34,211 nucleotides of DNA, taken from the NCBI RefSeq assembly GCF_022565775.1, contig NZ_JAIUMC010000025.1, forward strand, positions 1 to 34,211, in the 5' to 3' direction. This stretch comes from Natronospirillum sp. Its GTDB lineage: Bacteria; Pseudomonadota; Gammaproteobacteria; Pseudomonadales; Natronospirillaceae. The position numbers and the translations under genes are program-made. Positions 8,892 through 17,060 of this stretch are shown piece after piece; the stretch's first letter is position 1, and the number at the start of each line of letters is the position of its first letter. A model generated the notes under the pieces. That model ran no database searches. It saw only the letters and a program-made list of their open reading frames with translations, and had not been told where the DNA came from.

Positions 8892-9235
8892 AATTTTCTG
8901 CCTTGGTGGCCATAGTGCCCGATGACCTGGAACAGGAGGCCATCGACGCAGCGCGTTCCGAGGGCGCCTGTGGGCTTACCCTGCTCTCCGGGCGGGGCAT
9001 TGGTACCGAAGAGCGCAAATCCTTTTTCGGTCTGACCTACGAAGGCAGCCAGTCGGTGTTGCTCGCCGTGCTGGAGCGGCGTCTGTCACTGCGTGTGCTG
9101 AAAGCTCTGCAGGCGCTGCTGACGCGCGACGGCAGTACCAAAGGGGTGGTGTTCACCAGTGCCATCGACCATATTGGGGGTATAGACTTGTCGCAGGTTG
9201 CCCAATTCGAAGAACAGATCAAAGACGAACTCTGA
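8888..9235 (+). CDS. PII-like nucleotide-sensing protein
   Basis: A 115-residue protein with a PII/GlnB-like fold pattern: a first beta strand MKFSALVAIVP, a helix, a glycine-rich stretch LLSGRGIGTEERKSFFGL where a T-loop would lie, and a second beta-alpha-beta half ending with a segment rich in charged residues. It is too divergent to be glnB or glnK, and the uridylylated tyrosine motif is not visible. It overlaps the DUF1538 gene by ATGA and is followed after 13 bases by the CBS protein, so the likely role is allosteric control of the DUF1538 transporter. The nucleotide ligand (ATP, ADP, AMP or cyclic AMP) cannot be decided from the sequence. Confidence 0.8.
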   Translation: MKFSALVAIVPDDLEQEAIDAARSEGACGLTLLSGRGIGTEERKSFFGLTYEGSQSVLLAVLERRLSLRVLKALQALLTRDGSTKGVVFTSAIDHIGGIDLSQVAQFEEQIKDEL

Positions 9236-9248
9236 ACAGGACAATATC

Positions 9249-9635
9249 ATGCTCGCCAAAGATCTCATGGTCCGCAACGTAATCACCGTTGACTGCAGGG
9301 CCACACTGCGTGACGCCATCCGCCTGATGAAAGAGCACAAGATCAAGTGCCTGGTGGTCAACAAACGCCACCCCAATGATGCCTATGGCATGGTTACCTA
9401 TTCGACCATCGTCAAGACGGTGGCTGCGGAGAGTGGCGATATCGATCTGATCAATGTCTATGATGTCTACACCAAGCCGCTGCTGACGGTCGCGGAAGAC
9501 CTGGATGTAAAGTATGTGGCCCGGATGATGATCGATTACCAGGTCAAGCGCGTGCTGGTGTGCAACAACAACGACATGTCGGGCCTGATCACCATGCACG
9601 ACATCGTGGGTGAAATCATGAAGACGGTAGACTGA
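9249..9635 (+). CDS. CBS-domain pair protein
   Basis: A 128-residue protein consisting of little more than two CBS domains. The first begins LAKDLMVRNVITVDCRATL and the second contains KPLLTVAEDLDVKYVARMM and ends in LITMHDIVGEIMK. CBS pairs bind adenine nucleotides and act as energy sensors. The ATG at 9249 is chosen because AGGAC lies 7 bases before it and the domain begins directly there; a longer in-frame start at 9198 would overlap the PII-like gene and lacks a ribosome site. It is the third gene of the DUF1538 operon and converges on speD with a gap of only 6 bases. Confidence 0.88.
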   Translation: MLAKDLMVRNVITVDCRATLRDAIRLMKEHKIKCLVVNKRHPNDAYGMVTYSTIVKTVAAESGDIDLINVYDVYTKPLLTVAEDLDVKYVARMMIDYQVKRVLVCNNNDMSGLITMHDIVGEIMKTVD

Positions 9636-9641
9636 GTCGGT

Positions 9642-10466
9642 TTACGAGCGAGTCTGCTTCCTGGAAACCGGCTGACTGGGCATCATGTTGCGCGAGTAGA
9701 ACAGCTCTTGCATTTCCTTGCTCAGCCGATAGCGGATGTCTTCCAGATCCGAGGCACTGAATTCGTCTGTGCCGGCGCCAAACAGGTAGTGTTCCAGTTC
9801 CATCTGCTTCAGCATCATCTTGGTGTGAAAGATATGCTCCTGATAGACGTTCACGTCGATCAGTTCGTACTGGTCCTTGGTGACTTCATCAATGTAGTTC
9901 TGGATCGAGTTGATCTCGTGATCGATGTAGATCTTCTGGCCGTCTTCGGTGCGCGTAAAGCCGCGCACCCGATAGTCCATGATCACCACATCCGAATCGA
10001 ACGAGTGAATCAGGAAGTTCAGCGCTTTCAGCGGTGAAATCACACCACAGGTCGATACGTCGATGTCGGCACGAAAGGTACTGATACCATTGTCCGGGTG
10101 GCTCTCCGGATAGGTGTGCACCGTGATGTGGCTTTTGTCCAGGTGGCCGACGACGGACTCGGGCAGGGGGCCGGGCGCATTGGACAACTCATCGGCACTC
10201 GGGTCGATCGGGTGCTCGGCGATCAGGATGGTGACACTGGCACCCTCCGGCTCATAATCCTGCCGGGCGATATTGAGCACATTGGCACCGATGATTTCGG
10301 TGACCTGGGTCAGGATATCAGTCAGTCGATCCGCGTTGTAAAGCTCGTCGATATACGCAATATATTCCTGACGATGCTGCTCCGTCTTGGCGTAACTGAT
10401 GTCGTAGATATTGAAGCTGAGTGACTTGGTCAGGTTGTTGAAGCCGTGCAGACGCAGCTTGTCCAT
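9642..10466 (-). CDS. speD: S-adenosylmethionine decarboxylase proenzyme
   Basis: SpeD decarboxylates S-adenosylmethionine to give the aminopropyl donor for spermidine. At 274 residues it is close to the E. coli enzyme. The self-cleavage site is intact: [14 protein letters not shown] places the serine that becomes the pyruvoyl group at residue 112 after Lys111, the same numbering as in E. coli. The catalytic cysteine is in DVSTCGVIS at residue 140. A strong GGAGG precedes the ATG. There is no speE beside it, so spermidine synthase must lie elsewhere. It uses the S-adenosylmethionine made by MetK at the start of the window. The last residues ([10 protein letters not shown]) form a basic tail. 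Confidence 0.96.
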   Translation of the reverse strand: MDKLRLHGFNNLTKSLSFNIYDISYAKTEQHRQEYIAYIDELYNADRLTDILTQVTEIIGANVLNIARQDYEPEGASVTILIAEHPIDPSADELSNAPGPLPESVVGHLDKSHITVHTYPESHPDNGISTFRADIDVSTCGVISPLKALNFLIHSFDSDVVIMDYRVRGFTRTEDGQKIYIDHEINSIQNYIDEVTKDQYELIDVNVYQEHIFHTKMMLKQMELEHYLFGAGTDEFSASDLEDIRYRLSKEMQELFYSRNMMPSQPVSRKQTRS

Positions 10467-10529
10467 GACGCAGCCTCCATTCTTGTGGGGTGTCAGGGTG
10501 CGCTATTCTGAAAGTGTGTCTGCCGTTTT

Positions 10530-11288
10530 TCAATCAAAATCGTAGTCGACTTCGAGAATGCAGTGCGTGGAAATTCTCGGCTCGGTCAGGATGCGGGCAT
10601 CAAAGACGTAGTCGGCCAGATTGGGAGACAGCAACTGATAGTCGACACGCAGACCATTTCGCTGTGCTTCATCATACGGCCACCAGGTATGCTGGCGGTC
10701 GCCCCGGTTGACCAGGCGGAAGGCATCAACATAGCCCATCGGGCCCAGTACCTGATCCATCCATGCACGCTCTTCCGGCAGGAAGCCCGACGTTCGCTGG
10801 TAATCCTGCCAATTTCCGAGATCAATGGTGCGATGCGCAATATGGAAGGTGCCGGCAAAAATGAACTCGCGACGCTTGCGCCGGGTCTTCTTGAGGTGAT
10901 TGCCGAACACGTCCATGAAGTCGAACTTGGCTTCCTGCTCCTCTTCATCGTCAGCGCGCGGGAAGAGCACGGAGCAGACGCTGAAGCGGTCGAAATCGGC
11001 CTGCATGAAGCGGCCTTCCATATCGACCTGGGGTACACCCAAGCCGCGGATCACCGCCTTCGGCATGTCACGGGAATAGATGCCTACGCCGCCCTGCTCG
11101 GGGTCATCAGCATCGAAGAAGAAACCAAAGTAGCCGGGTACTTCCAGCAGGCTTTCGGGAATATCTTTTTCCTTGATGCGCAGATCTTGCACACAGACAA
11201 CATCAACATCCGAATGCTCCAACCACTGCAGGAAACCTCTGTCCGCTGCATTGATAAGGCCGTTCAAGTTGATACTGACGATTTTCAT
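10530..11288 (-). CDS. crc: Crc-type catabolite repression control protein (exonuclease III fold)
   Basis: A 252-residue protein with the exonuclease III fold that best matches Pseudomonas Crc, which acts with Hfq to block translation of catabolic mRNAs. Crc-like features are PEQGGVGIYSRDMPKAVI, the KTRRKRREFIFAGTFHIAH block and ERAWMDQVLG. The residues needed for nuclease activity are altered: CVQDLR where exonuclease III has QETK, AGTFHIAH for GDFNIAH, and STHCIL for SDHCP. A nuclease role is therefore unlikely. Divergent placement next to pyrE is the same as in Pseudomonas. The start is ATG 11288, preceded by AGGAAGG; a 42-residue upstream extension of the frame does not look coding. Confidence 0.87.
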   Translation of the reverse strand: MKIVSINLNGLINAADRGFLQWLEHSDVDVVCVQDLRIKEKDIPESLLEVPGYFGFFFDADDPEQGGVGIYSRDMPKAVIRGLGVPQVDMEGRFMQADFDRFSVCSVLFPRADDEEEQEAKFDFMDVFGNHLKKTRRKRREFIFAGTFHIAHRTIDLGNWQDYQRTSGFLPEERAWMDQVLGPMGYVDAFRLVNRGDRQHTWWPYDEAQRNGLRVDYQLLSPNLADYVFDARILTEPRISTHCILEVDYDFD

Positions 11289-11454
11289 AACCTTCCTAAA
11301 GACGCGTGGACCACGCCTGTTATAGATATTCCTGATGTCTCGCCCGACCGGGCTCAAGCCTCTGACATCCGTCCCAGCGGCCCGATTCCTGTATTGTAAG
11401 GTGCGCCAGCACAATTGTCACAGCGCCAGGGCGGAAATTTGACGTTATGCCCGC

Positions 11455-11460
11455 TATAAT
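11455..11460 (+). promoter_or_regulatory. Possible -10 box for pyrE
   Basis: A perfect TATAAT lies 40 bases before the pyrE ATG. No good -35 hexamer sits at 16-18 bases: TTGACG at 11439-11444 is only 10 bases away. It could be a promoter that depends on an activator, or a chance match. Confidence 0.4.
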
Positions 11461-11500
11461 GCGGCGCAATTTCCGGTTTTCAATCGACAGGCCTCTCTTT

Positions 11501-12145
11501 ATGCACGATTATCAGCGCGCCTTTATCGAACTGGCACTTCAACGCGGTGTACTCCGGTTTGGTGAATTCACGCTCAAATCCGGCCGCATCAGCCCCTATT
11601 TCTTCAACGCGGGCCTGTTCAGAACGGGCGCCGATCTGGCGCAGCTCGGCGACTGCTATGCCGATGCACTGATGCGCTCCGAGATCAATCCGGACCTGCT
11701 GTTCGGACCCGCCTACAAGGGTATCCCGCTGGCCAGTGCCACCAGTATAGCCCTGTATCGCAAGCATGGGGTCGATCTGCCCTATGTATTCAACCGTAAG
11801 GAAAAGAAGGATCACGGTGAGGGTGGCAATCTCGTCGGTGCAGCACTGGAAGGTCGCACCCTGATCATTGATGATGTCATTACTGCCGGTACAGCAATCC
11901 GGGAAGTGATGGATATTCTGGCCGAGCACCCGAAAGCGAGCCTTTGTGGCGTCTGTGTGGCACTCGACCGGCAGGAGCGCGGGCAGGGAGATCGGTCTGC
12001 CATTCAGGAGATTGAAGACACGCACAAGGTGCCTGTTGTCGCCATTATCACCCTGCAGGATCTTATCGACTTCATGGCAGAAGACGAAGCACTGAGCCCG
12101 CATCTGGAGAGCGTGAAAGCCTATAGAGATCAGTACGGCGTCTGA
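11501..12145 (+). CDS. pyrE: Orotate phosphoribosyltransferase
   Basis: PyrE joins orotate to PRPP to give orotidine monophosphate in pyrimidine synthesis. The 214-residue length matches the E. coli enzyme (213). The PRPP-binding motif [15 protein letters not shown] is complete, and [17 protein letters not shown] and the flexible-loop region [12 protein letters not shown] are in place. I chose ATG 11501 ([10 protein letters not shown]) because this is where the family begins; an in-frame ATG at 11447 would add 18 residues, and they cover the putative -10 box. It is divergent from crc. Confidence 0.97.
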   Translation: MHDYQRAFIELALQRGVLRFGEFTLKSGRISPYFFNAGLFRTGADLAQLGDCYADALMRSEINPDLLFGPAYKGIPLASATSIALYRKHGVDLPYVFNRKEKKDHGEGGNLVGAALEGRTLIIDDVITAGTAIREVMDILAEHPKASLCGVCVALDRQERGQGDRSAIQEIEDTHKVPVVAIITLQDLIDFMAEDEALSPHLESVKAYRDQYGV

Positions 12146-12218
12146 GAGGAGGCTGGTACATCAGGCAGAAGTGGCCGGAACTTTCTGTTGCATCTGATTT
12201 CCAAGCTCACCGTATCCG

Positions 12219-12236
12219 CCGGGCGACTTTGCCCGG
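12219..12236. terminator. GC-rich hairpin after pyrE
   Basis: CCGGGC and GCCCGG form a 6-bp stem around a 6-base loop, 73 bases after pyrE and 28 bases before the next start. There is no T-run. It may be a weak terminator separating pyrE from the next gene. Confidence 0.3.
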
Positions 12237-12264
12237 CACCACTCGATTGGCTTGAGGAGTTCAG

Positions 12265-14397
12265 ATGAAAACCCGCCTGTTGTTGCTTGGGGTCATTGTC
12301 GCCCTGATCGCTGCCTATTTCCTGTTTGATGTCGGGCGCTTTCTGAATCTGGACTATCTCAAGGCCCAGCAAACCAGTTTCAACGCTTTTTACCTGGACA
12401 ATCAGGCGCTGACCATCAGTGTCTATTTCGTGTTCTATGTCACGGTAGCGGCCCTGTCCCTGCCCGGCGCCACCATCATGACGCTGGCCGGCGGTGCCAT
12501 CTTCGGCCTGCCGCTGGGGCTGCTGATTGTGTCTTTTGCCAGTTCCATCGGTGCCACACTGGCCTTCCTGGTCAGCCGGTTCATTCTGCGCGACAGCATT
12601 GAGACGAAATTCCGCAAACAGTTCGATGCCATCAATGCAGGCGTCAACAAGGACGGGCCGTTTTATCTGTTCACCCTGCGCCTGGTGCCGCTGTTCCCCT
12701 TCTTCGTCATCAACCTGCTGATGGGTCTGACCCGCATGAAAACCTGGACCTTCTACTGGGTCAGTCAGGTGGGCATGCTGGCCGGCACGGCAGTCTATGT
12801 GAACGCCGGCACGCAGATCGCAGCCATCGAACGGGTCAGTGACATTGGCTCACCCCAGTTGCTGCTGTCATTCGCACTGCTGGGCATCTTCCCGCTTATT
12901 GCCAAGAAAACGGTGGATTTCATGCAGGCTCGCAAGGTTTACAAGCGCTTCGAGAAGCCGAAACAGTTCGACAACAACCTGATCGTGATCGGTGCCGGCT
13001 CCGGTGGGCTGGTGAGTGCTTACATCGCAGCCACGGTCAAAGCCAACGTCACCCTGATCGAAAAACACGCCATGGGTGGTGACTGCCTGAACACCGGCTG
13101 TGTACCCAGCAAGGCGCTGATCAGAGCCGCCAAAACGGCCAAGGAGATGCGACATGCTGATCGCTTTGGTCTCAAGTCCGTGGAGCCGGAGGTGGACTTT
13201 GGTGCGGTCATGAACCATGTGCATCAGGCCATCAAGACCATCGAACCCCATGATTCGGTAGAGCGCTACACGGGACTCGGAGTCAATGTCATCAAGGGCG
13301 AGGCGTTTATCCGCTCACCCTGGGAAGTAGAGGTCAATGGCCAGACCCTGACCACCAAAAACATCATCATCGCCACGGGTGCTCGGCCCTTTGTGCCGCC
13401 CATCAAGGGACTGGATCAGGTCGACTACCTGACCTCGGACAACCTCTGGGAACTGAAGGAACAGCCCGGGCGATTGGTGGTGCTGGGCGGCGGCCCGATT
13501 GGCTGTGAACTGACGCAGGCCTTTGCCCGACTGGGCAGCCATGTCACCCAGGTGGAAATGGGTGACCGCATCATGCCGCGGGAAGACAAGGACGTGTCCA
13601 CCCATGTGAGCGACGTATTCTCTCAGGAAGGTGTCGATGTGCTGACCGGCCATCAGGCCACGGAAGTGGTTATCACTGACGGTCAACCAGAGCTCATCTG
13701 CCAGCACAACGGCAGTGAGAAACGCATTCCGTTCGACCGGATTCTGGTCGCCGTCGGACGCAAGGCCAATGTCACCGGCTTCGGCCTGGAAGAGCTGGGT
13801 GTGGAGATCAGCGACCGGGGCACCGTGGCGGTGGACGCCTACCTGCGCACCAACTATCCCAATATCTTTGCCGTGGGCGATGTGGCGGGGCCCTACCAGT
13901 TCACCCACACGGCGGCGCATATGGCCTGGTTTGCAGCGGTCAATGCTCTGTTCGGCAAGTTCAAGAAGTTCCGCGTCGACTACAAAGTGATTCCCTGGGC
14001 TACCTTTACCGATCCGGAAGTGGCCCGAGTGGGTCTGAGCGAAGCCGAAGCGAAGGCTCAGGGAATCGAGTATGAAGTCACCCGTTACGGCATCGGCGAC
14101 CTGGACCGCGCCATCGCCGACGGCGACGCCCGGGGCTGGGTCAAGGTACTGACCATGCCCGGCAAGGACAAGGTGATCGGGGCCACCATCGTCGGCACCC
14201 ATGCCGGGGATCTGCTCACCGAATATGTCAGTGCGATGAAGCACGGCATTGGCATGAACAAGATACTCGGCACCATCCACACCTACCCCACCCTTAGCGA
14301 AGCCAACAAGTTCGCGGCCGGAGAATGGAAGAAGGCCCGCAAACCCGAGAAGCTGCTGGAATGGGTCGGCCGGTTCAATGGCTGGATGAGAGGCTGA
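12265..14397 (+). CDS. TVP38/TMEM64 membrane domain fused to a flavin disulfide reductase
   Basis: A 710-residue fusion. Residues 1 to about 225 form a TVP38/TMEM64 (DedA-like) membrane domain with several hydrophobic segments and the family pattern LPGATIMTLAGGAIFG followed by FTLRLVPLFPFFVINLLMG. Residues from about 235 onward are a class I pyridine nucleotide-disulfide reductase. It has the FAD glycine motif VIGAGSGGLVSA, the redox pair in GGDCLNTGCVPSK, the NAD(P)H motif LGGGPIGCEL, the second FAD motif AVGDVAG and the C-terminal catalytic HTYPTLSE. The active site is therefore complete, but the substrate is unknown; it resembles mercuric and dihydrolipoamide reductases without their metal-binding or lipoyl domains. 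GAGGAG precedes the ATG. Confidence 0.9.
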   Translation: MKTRLLLLGVIVALIAAYFLFDVGRFLNLDYLKAQQTSFNAFYLDNQALTISVYFVFYVTVAALSLPGATIMTLAGGAIFGLPLGLLIVSFASSIGATLAFLVSRFILRDSIETKFRKQFDAINAGVNKDGPFYLFTLRLVPLFPFFVINLLMGLTRMKTWTFYWVSQVGMLAGTAVYVNAGTQIAAIERVSDIGSPQLLLSFALLGIFPLIAKKTVDFMQARKVYKRFEKPKQFDNNLIVIGAGSGGLVSAYIAATVKANVTLIEKHAMGGDCLNTGCVPSKALIRAAKTAKEMRHADRFGLKSVEPEVDFGAVMNHVHQAIKTIEPHDSVERYTGLGVNVIKGEAFIRSPWEVEVNGQTLTTKNIIIATGARPFVPPIKGLDQVDYLTSDNLWELKEQPGRLVVLGGGPIGCELTQAFARLGSHVTQVEMGDRIMPREDKDVSTHVSDVFSQEGVDVLTGHQATEVVITDGQPELICQHNGSEKRIPFDRILVAVGRKANVTGFGLEELGVEISDRGTVAVDAYLRTNYPNIFAVGDVAGPYQFTHTAAHMAWFAAVNALFGKFKKFRVDYKVIPWATFTDPEVARVGLSEAEAKAQGIEYEVTRYGIGDLDRAIADGDARGWVKVLTMPGKDKVIGATIVGTHAGDLLTEYVSAMKHGIGMNKILGTIHTYPTLSEANKFAAGEWKKARKPEKLLEWVGRFNGWMRG

Positions 14398-14431
14398 GCG
14401 TCAGCGCAGTCTCTCATCTCTTCCGGGCAGA

Positions 14432-15712
14432 TCACGACAACTCGGGCTCGTCTGCAATGGGCTCAAGTGGCTCGCCGTCTTCATCCAGCAGCTGGTGATC
14501 GTAGGCCGCCTGCAGGCCGGTATCCTCAGCATGCTGCACGTAATCATCCTCGAGCTCTTGGTCAATGTAGCGCGGATACAGCGGTGACAGAAGCGCCCCG
14601 ACAACACCCATGGCGCACATCATGGCAAAGGCGTCGGCATAGCCGAAGCGGTCGACCAGCAAACCAATCACCGGCGAGCCCACGGCCTGTCCCAGCGCCA
14701 GGGCCAGAAACGGCAGCACCGGCCCCATCGACAGTCGACCCGGCAGCAGGCGAATACCGGTCAACAGGTACAGCCCCGACAGGCTCATGTAGGCGAGACC
14801 AAAGACCAAGGCGGAAAACGAGGCAAGGAAAACCTGCCCGGGGCTGGCGGCCAGCAACGCCAAACTCGCTGCCATCATCATCAACATCAGGGCATGCGTG
14901 ATGGGCGGGTTGTTGCGATCCGCCAAGTCACTGACCACCGCACCGCCCATACCGGCAATGCCCACAGCGAGCCACAGCCAACCGGTCTGATCCGGCGAGA
15001 GACCACCTAGGGTGACGGCCAGATCGGGAGCAAAAATCCAGTAGGGGGCAGAAACAAAACCCATCGCAAACGCAAATACCGACAGCCGCAACAGTCGTGA
15101 CCACTGCAGCAATGTAATGGGCGGCGGGGGTGCCGCATTGGACGGCACAATCCGCGATACCGAGGGTATGAAATACCAGGCCGCCACGATGCCTGCGCCG
15201 GCAATCACCGCAAAGCCGAGATAGGAGATGCGCCAAGCGTCAGTCAGGAACAACACCGCCGGAACCGAAACAATGATACCGATGCTGGTGCCGGCATTCA
15301 TGACCGAGCTTACACGCCCGTGCACTGCCCGGTTGACCAGCACCTGCATGGCGGCGGTCAGGGCAGGCATCATCAGACCGGTACAGATACCACAGGCAAA
15401 CACGCCTGCCCCGAGCATCCACTCGTTCTGAGCCTGGCTGATGAGTGCGAGACCAAGCACACCGAATATGCCGGACATGACCGCGGTATTGCGCGCGCCC
15501 AGACGGTCGGCTGACAAGGGCGCAACCAGCGTCGCCAGAATGAAACTGATCAACGGCAACGCACCGATAATACCGATCACATAGGCCGACAGATCAAGAT
15601 CAGCACGGATCGGCGGCACGAACAGACCGAACGCAAAGCGCGCCAGCCCGTAACTGATTGCCACAAGCGCCGCACCGAACAGTGCAAACCCGGTACTCGA
15701 CAAAGGCTTCAT
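14432..15712 (-). CDS. MFS transporter with acidic C-terminal tail
   Basis: A 426-residue major facilitator superfamily protein with about 12 hydrophobic segments. The loop after the second segment reads LSADRLGARNTAV, the usual MFS signature position, and the N terminus ISYGLARFAFGLFVPPI resembles YbfB/CynX-like carriers. The last 45 or so residues form an acidic cytoplasmic tail (QELEDDYVQHAED and following), which is unusual for the family. ATG 15712 is preferred over a TTG five codons upstream because GAGG lies just before it. It converges on the TVP38-reductase gene with a 34-base gap. The substrate is unknown. Confidence 0.85.
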   Translation of the reverse strand: MKPLSSTGFALFGAALVAISYGLARFAFGLFVPPIRADLDLSAYVIGIIGALPLISFILATLVAPLSADRLGARNTAVMSGIFGVLGLALISQAQNEWMLGAGVFACGICTGLMMPALTAAMQVLVNRAVHGRVSSVMNAGTSIGIIVSVPAVLFLTDAWRISYLGFAVIAGAGIVAAWYFIPSVSRIVPSNAAPPPPITLLQWSRLLRLSVFAFAMGFVSAPYWIFAPDLAVTLGGLSPDQTGWLWLAVGIAGMGGAVVSDLADRNNPPITHALMLMMMAASLALLAASPGQVFLASFSALVFGLAYMSLSGLYLLTGIRLLPGRLSMGPVLPFLALALGQAVGSPVIGLLVDRFGYADAFAMMCAMGVVGALLSPLYPRYIDQELEDDYVQHAEDTGLQAAYDHQLLDEDGEPLEPIADEPELS

Positions 15713-16367
15713 CCTGACCTCACTCAAAACAACTGAAAGACCCGAGGAGGACTCGGGTTCCTTAGAGAACTACCCAAACGCGGACCGACCTGCGGGCCCA
15801 AGATTACTTCATCGCTGCGGGACAAGTCTGCCCACAAATACAGGAAAGCAGAACCTGATGACGTTTTCGAGCAAGAAGAAGGTTGTTATTGGTGTCAGGC
15901 GATATTTTCACGGCACCTGACGACTTGAACCAGACTATACCCAGTGGATGCTGGCAGATCCGAGGATCATTCTTTTCATTCTCGAATACCGTCGCAAGAG
16001 GTCTGGAATTGGGTCCAGATAGCGCCTGAAGGACCTGTAACGGAGGCAGTAACTCGAACCCATCGAGAGCTGCGTTATGTTGGATAGCGAACGGAAGAAC
16101 TGGCTGAATAAAAATAGAGTTCGGAGGTACTTTCATTTCCGTTTGATATGAGACCGCTTATGCAAGCCTCTGCCCCCAGCAACCATTCAGGCGCCTCCTG
16201 GGGTGCCACTCTGGCGGGTGCTGCTCGGCGTACCCCTTCCGATCAATATTTTACTGGCCATCATTCTTTGACGGTCTTCAGGGGCACCCACATAGACACC
16301 GGCACAAGGCGCAATGAACACCCTGTTCCAAACGCCTGCGCCAATATCCAAGGACGAGGAGACGACC
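15713..16367. other. Long intergenic stretch without a convincing gene
   Basis: About 650 bases separate the MFS gene from the divergent hemerythrin gene. A hairpin CCCGAG-GAGGA-CTCGGG sits at about 15743-15759, followed on the plus strand by TTCCTT. One minus-strand reading frame of 110 codons (15804-16136) has no ribosome site and no recognisable family. The gap should hold promoters for both divergent genes, but I cannot point to a clear -35/-10 pair. Confidence 0.5.
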
Positions 16368-16832
16368 ATGACACTAGTGACTGATGCCCGGGAAGGCACC
16401 GACGCACTATCCTTGCTGACCAAAGACCACCGCGATATCGAAACCGCGTTCGCGGAATATGAAAAGCTGTCGCAAGCAGACACCCTGAAAAAAAGGAAGT
16501 CTCTCGCTGACCACATAGGCAATGAGCTGTTGAAGCACATGGCCATCGAGGAGGATGTTTTCTATCCGGCGATCAGAGACAAGGTACCGGGCGCGGAGGG
16601 CGCAGTAAAAGAGGGCATCGTCGAACATGGCGCCGCAAGGAACATGATCAAGCAGATCAAGTCCATGAAAGGCAACGAAGAATTATTCGATTCCAAGGTC
16701 AAGGTATTGAGTGAACTGATTCAGCACCATGTTGAAGAAGAAGAGAAAGACATGTTTCCCAAGGTGGAGGCATCGGACCTTGACCTCGAAGCCCTGGCCA
16801 AAGACATGGCGGGCCACAAGGCAACGCTTTAA
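16368..16832 (+). CDS. Hemerythrin HHE-domain protein
   Basis: A 154-residue four-helix protein of the HHE cation-binding family. Likely iron ligands are His21 (KDHRD), His57 and Glu61 (HMAIEED), His87 (EHG), and His120 or 121 with Glu125 (HHVEEEE). Such proteins bind a di-iron centre and take part in oxygen, nitric oxide or iron handling, and in some cases stress protection. The start is ATG 16368 because GAGGAG lies at 16356-16361; the longer frame from 16314 adds 18 residues and has no ribosome site. A small basic ORF and a flavoprotein follow on the same strand. Confidence 0.92.
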   Translation: MTLVTDAREGTDALSLLTKDHRDIETAFAEYEKLSQADTLKKRKSLADHIGNELLKHMAIEEDVFYPAIRDKVPGAEGAVKEGIVEHGAARNMIKQIKSMKGNEELFDSKVKVLSELIQHHVEEEEKDMFPKVEASDLDLEALAKDMAGHKATL

Positions 16833-16855
16833 GAGACCATGAAAGGAAGCATTTG

Positions 16856-17026
16856 ATGACGCATCGCAAGACGGTTACAGACACAACAGACAGGCCCAAA
16901 ACACTCACAAACCGACGAAAAAAATCAGGCACAACGGCAACAAAGCTTTGGGATATGGCCACGACTACGCTCAGTCACCGCCGTAAAGGACTATCTCCGA
17001 TCCGCCGGCGGCGCGGCGGACGCTGA
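16856..17026 (+). CDS. Small basic protein, 56 residues
   Basis: An unrecognised 56-residue reading frame with a good start: ATG 16856, preceded by GGAAG with a 6-base gap. It ends at TGA 17024-17026. The product starts MTHRKTVTDTTDRPK and is rich in Lys, Arg and Thr, with basic runs NRRKKSG and SHRRKG and an arginine-rich end RRRRGGR. It has no hydrophobic segment and no signal peptide. It lies 23 bases after the hemerythrin gene and 34 bases before the flavoprotein gene, so it is probably in the same transcript. A nucleic-acid-binding role fits the composition, but this is a guess; it could also be a non-coding stretch. Confidence 0.5.
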   Translation: MTHRKTVTDTTDRPKTLTNRRKKSGTTATKLWDMATTTLSHRRKGLSPIRRRRGGR

Positions 17027-17039
17027 GTTTCTGCCTGCC

Positions 17040-17050
17040 AAAAACAAAAA
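17040..17050 (+). promoter_or_regulatory. A-rich motif at a ribosome binding site (possible Hfq/Crc target)
   Basis: AAAAACAAAAA lies directly before the ribosome site GGAAGGAA of the flavoprotein gene. It fits the AAnAAnAA pattern bound by Hfq together with Crc in pseudomonads, and a Crc-type gene is in this window. The match is short, and A-rich leaders also occur by chance. Confidence 0.35.
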
Positions 17051-17060
17051 GGAAGGAACC

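Noticed and set aside
10530-11288. Exonuclease III (xthA)
   Set aside because: The catalytic blocks are altered (QDLR, GTFH, STHC) and the protein and its pyrE neighbour match Crc better.
11447-11500. Longer pyrE start at ATG 11447
   Set aside because: It adds 18 residues not seen in the family and would include the TATAAT box.
15804-16136. Minus-strand ORF of 110 codons upstream of the MFS gene
   Set aside because: No ribosome site, no recognisable family and no context; likely chance.
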